Origin: Clostridiales bacterium UBA5888
GTDB taxonomy: Bacteria > Bacillota > Clostridia > Oscillospirales > Oscillospiraceae
Direction of reading: 5' to 3'
NCBI GenBank assembly: GCA_002431965.1
Contig: DJEW01000032.1
Location: forward strand, 1 to 5,084
Length of the DNA stretch: 5,084 bases
Below, piece by piece: positions 5,079 to 5,084 of the stretch. A program made the position numbers and the translations under genes. Below the pieces are notes generated by a model. It worked only from the letters and a program-made list of their open reading frames with translations, was not told the DNA's origin and made no database searches. Each line of letters begins with the position of its first letter. Position 1 is the stretch's first letter.

Positions 5079-5084
5079 ATGGCA
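5079..5084 (+). CDS. Start of an unidentified gene (first two codons only)
   Basis: ATG GCA at the window edge is preceded by GGAGG with a 7-base gap, an excellent initiation site. Only Met-Ala is visible, so the product cannot be named. Its place directly after a TetR gene makes it a candidate target of that regulator, for example an efflux or resistance function, but a mobile-element gene is equally possible. Confidence 0.6.

Overview
The window looks like a piece of the accessory genome of a gut-type Clostridia (Bacillota) bacterium. This rests on the protein families: a coiled-coil large serine recombinase, a Tn916/Tn1549-style tyrosine integrase, a MobC-like relaxosome remnant, a DinJ/RelE-type toxin-antitoxin pair and a TetR regulator. 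Strong AGGAG ribosome sites and TTGACA/TATAAT-type promoters fit the same group. No housekeeping gene is present. The left two thirds is GC-rich; the last 1 kb, from the mob remnant rightwards, is clearly AT-richer, so the window appears to be a mosaic of at least two or three mobile-element fragments.

Layout. Positions 1-489 hold the C-terminal end of a large serine recombinase. A 45-codon gene (500-637) follows it closely. At about 638-664 the sequence switches abruptly into the 3' part of a minus-strand tyrosine integrase (623-1648). That integrase is cut off just after its HxxR box and has lost its catalytic tyrosine. The simplest reading is that a serine-recombinase element ends here, inside an older integrase gene. 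Divergent from the integrase is a 323-codon gene of the DUF6076 type with a four-cysteine zinc-finger-like motif (1956-2927). A toxin-antitoxin operon with its own promoter and terminator follows (3032-3782). Behind it, on the minus strand, is a frameshifted and 3'-truncated mobC-like gene (3790-4076).

The right end is regulatory. A perfect 18-bp-arm palindrome (4147-4186) lies between two facing consensus-like promoters. One reads right into a TetR/AcrR regulator (4296-4895); the other reads left towards the mob remnant. The palindrome covers the -10 box and start region of the first and the start region of the second, which suits an autoregulatory operator. After the regulator, a 37-codon open frame runs into a 15-bp hairpin whose right arm contains the ribosome binding site of the next gene. 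That gene begins at 5079 and leaves the window after two codons. This resembles a leader-controlled translational switch.

Taken together, the integration and mobilisation genes here are damaged or incomplete. The toxin-antitoxin pair and the TetR gene with its downstream partner look intact and expressible. I see no CRISPR array, tRNA, rRNA or complete insertion sequence.
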